A DNA stretch of 6,149 nt from Nitrososphaerales archaeon TH5895. Lineage in GTDB: Archaea; Thermoproteota; Nitrososphaeria; Nitrososphaerales; Nitrososphaeraceae. The notes beneath the pieces were generated by a model. That model had not been told where the DNA came from and ran no database searches. It saw nothing but the letters and a program-made list of their open reading frames with translations. Position numbers and translations under genes: made by a program. This document shows, piece after piece, positions 5,616 to 6,149 of the stretch (position 1 is its first letter; every line of letters starts with the position of its first letter). Where the stretch lies: positions 1-6,149 of the forward strand of contig JAATVS010000227.1 of assembly GCA_014523695.1 (NCBI GenBank), given 5' to 3'.

Positions 5616-6149
5616 TTATAGATATGCTATTATGAATAATCCCATAGCAGCTGCCATTGCAACTATCCATACTAATTTGTTCCAATCAAAGATTTTTTGT
5701 CCATCCAATACACCAAATGGTAGCAAATTAAACATCGCTATCCAACCATTAAATGATGCTCCGATAGCAAAGAGTGGATTGAATGGATCGTAAAACATAG
5801 AGAAGAGTAGAAACGAAAAACCCATCACCAAATTAGTCAGAGGACCAATTAGGGCTACTCTGCCAAATTTCTTTCCATCTGATAATCCAACCATGACAGC
5901 GCCGGGAGCAATAAATTTGAACGGCATAAACGGAAGCGCAGATATTGCTGTTATGATTAATCCCCAAGTTTGAGCTCTAAACTCTGCCCAACTACCATAA
6001 TACTGGGCTAGAAACTTGTGAGCTAATTCATGCACTAGAAAAGCACAGACGAATATAGCTAAAAACTGCCATGAAATATATCGATAACCACTTAAAGAAA
6101 GACCCACCGCAGTAACTAAAATGGTTGCTAATGAAAGATGAAATAGTTC
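5616..6149 (-). CDS. M50 (site-2-protease-family) membrane zinc metalloprotease, 5' end outside window
   Basis: The minus-strand frame stays open to the window edge, giving 177 visible residues; the start codon lies beyond 6149. A GTG at 6107 exists inside the frame, but the 14 codons before it (containing ELFHLSLATILV) read as a membrane helix, so it is not the likely start. The zinc-binding HExxH motif appears as VHELAHKF (visible residues ~39-46) within a membrane segment. The third ligand motif is NLLPFGVLDGQKIFDWN near the C-terminus, the N-x-x-P-x-x-x-L-D-G signature with its Asp. At least four hydrophobic segments are visible. M50 enzymes cut substrates within or near the membrane, often to release regulators; this short type without PDZ or CBS domains is common in archaea. 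All catalytic motifs are present. Substrate unknown. It ends 227 bp before the Ig-like gene. Confidence 0.9.
   Translation of the reverse strand, partial: ELFHLSLATILVTAVGLSLSGYRYISWQFLAIFVCAFLVHELAHKFLAQYYGSWAEFRAQTWGLIITAISALPFMPFKFIAPGAVMVGLSDGKKFGRVALIGPLTNLVMGFSFLLFSMFYDPFNPLFAIGASFNGWIAMFNLLPFGVLDGQKIFDWNKLVWIVAMAAAMGLFIIAYL

Noticed and set aside
6105..6107. GTG as the start codon of the M50 protease.
   Set aside because: The frame stays open for 14 more codons to the window edge and those codons encode hydrophobic, membrane-helix-like sequence, so the true start is outside the window.

Overview
The window is AT-rich and probably chromosomal DNA of an ammonia-oxidising archaeon of the Nitrososphaerota (Thaumarchaeota), most likely the Nitrososphaerales/Nitrosocosmicus side. 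This is inferred from several things seen together. There is an exported protein with two PsbP-like domains, a small Ig-like surface protein with a Ser/Gln/Asn-rich tail, many N-X-S/T sequons, short TATA-driven leaders without clear Shine-Dalgarno sites, and a short archaeal-type M50 membrane protease. No rRNA, tRNA, CRISPR array or insertion sequence was seen.

Layout from left to right. Positions 1-608 hold no intact gene; there is a 17-bp tandem duplication and a weak, stop-interrupted coding-like stretch on the minus strand. Positions 609-740 hold the N-terminal stub of a dihydrofolate reductase/RibD-C family gene on the plus strand. It still has a plausible TATA box but has ATT where ATG is expected, and it runs into the 3' end of an intact class I SAM-dependent methyltransferase gene (minus, 720-1358). 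After a 311-bp gap comes an HtrA/DegP-type secreted serine protease with one PDZ domain (minus, 1670-2827). It is divergently transcribed from the two-domain PsbP-like protein (plus, 2948-4456), and the 120-bp region between them has a nearly mirror-symmetric pair of promoter motifs. A 257-bp convergent gap separates the latter from an Ig-like surface protein (minus, 4714-5388), whose start is ambiguous (TTG, or an upstream ATG one base out of frame). At the right edge is a 5'-truncated M50/site-2-protease-family zinc metalloprotease (minus, 5616 to beyond 6149).

Four of the five intact or edge-cut genes encode proteins predicted to be exported or membrane-bound, two of them proteases. The right two-thirds therefore reads as a cell-envelope neighbourhood: a secreted HtrA that could degrade or chaperone misfolded exported proteins, beside two likely surface-exposed proteins and an intramembrane protease. 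A functional link between them is inference from proximity. The left third looks like a zone of gene decay. I do not see a clearly new multi-gene system; the points most worth checking are the DHFR stub, the mirrored promoter pair, the start/frame problem of the Ig-like gene and the palindromes upstream of it.
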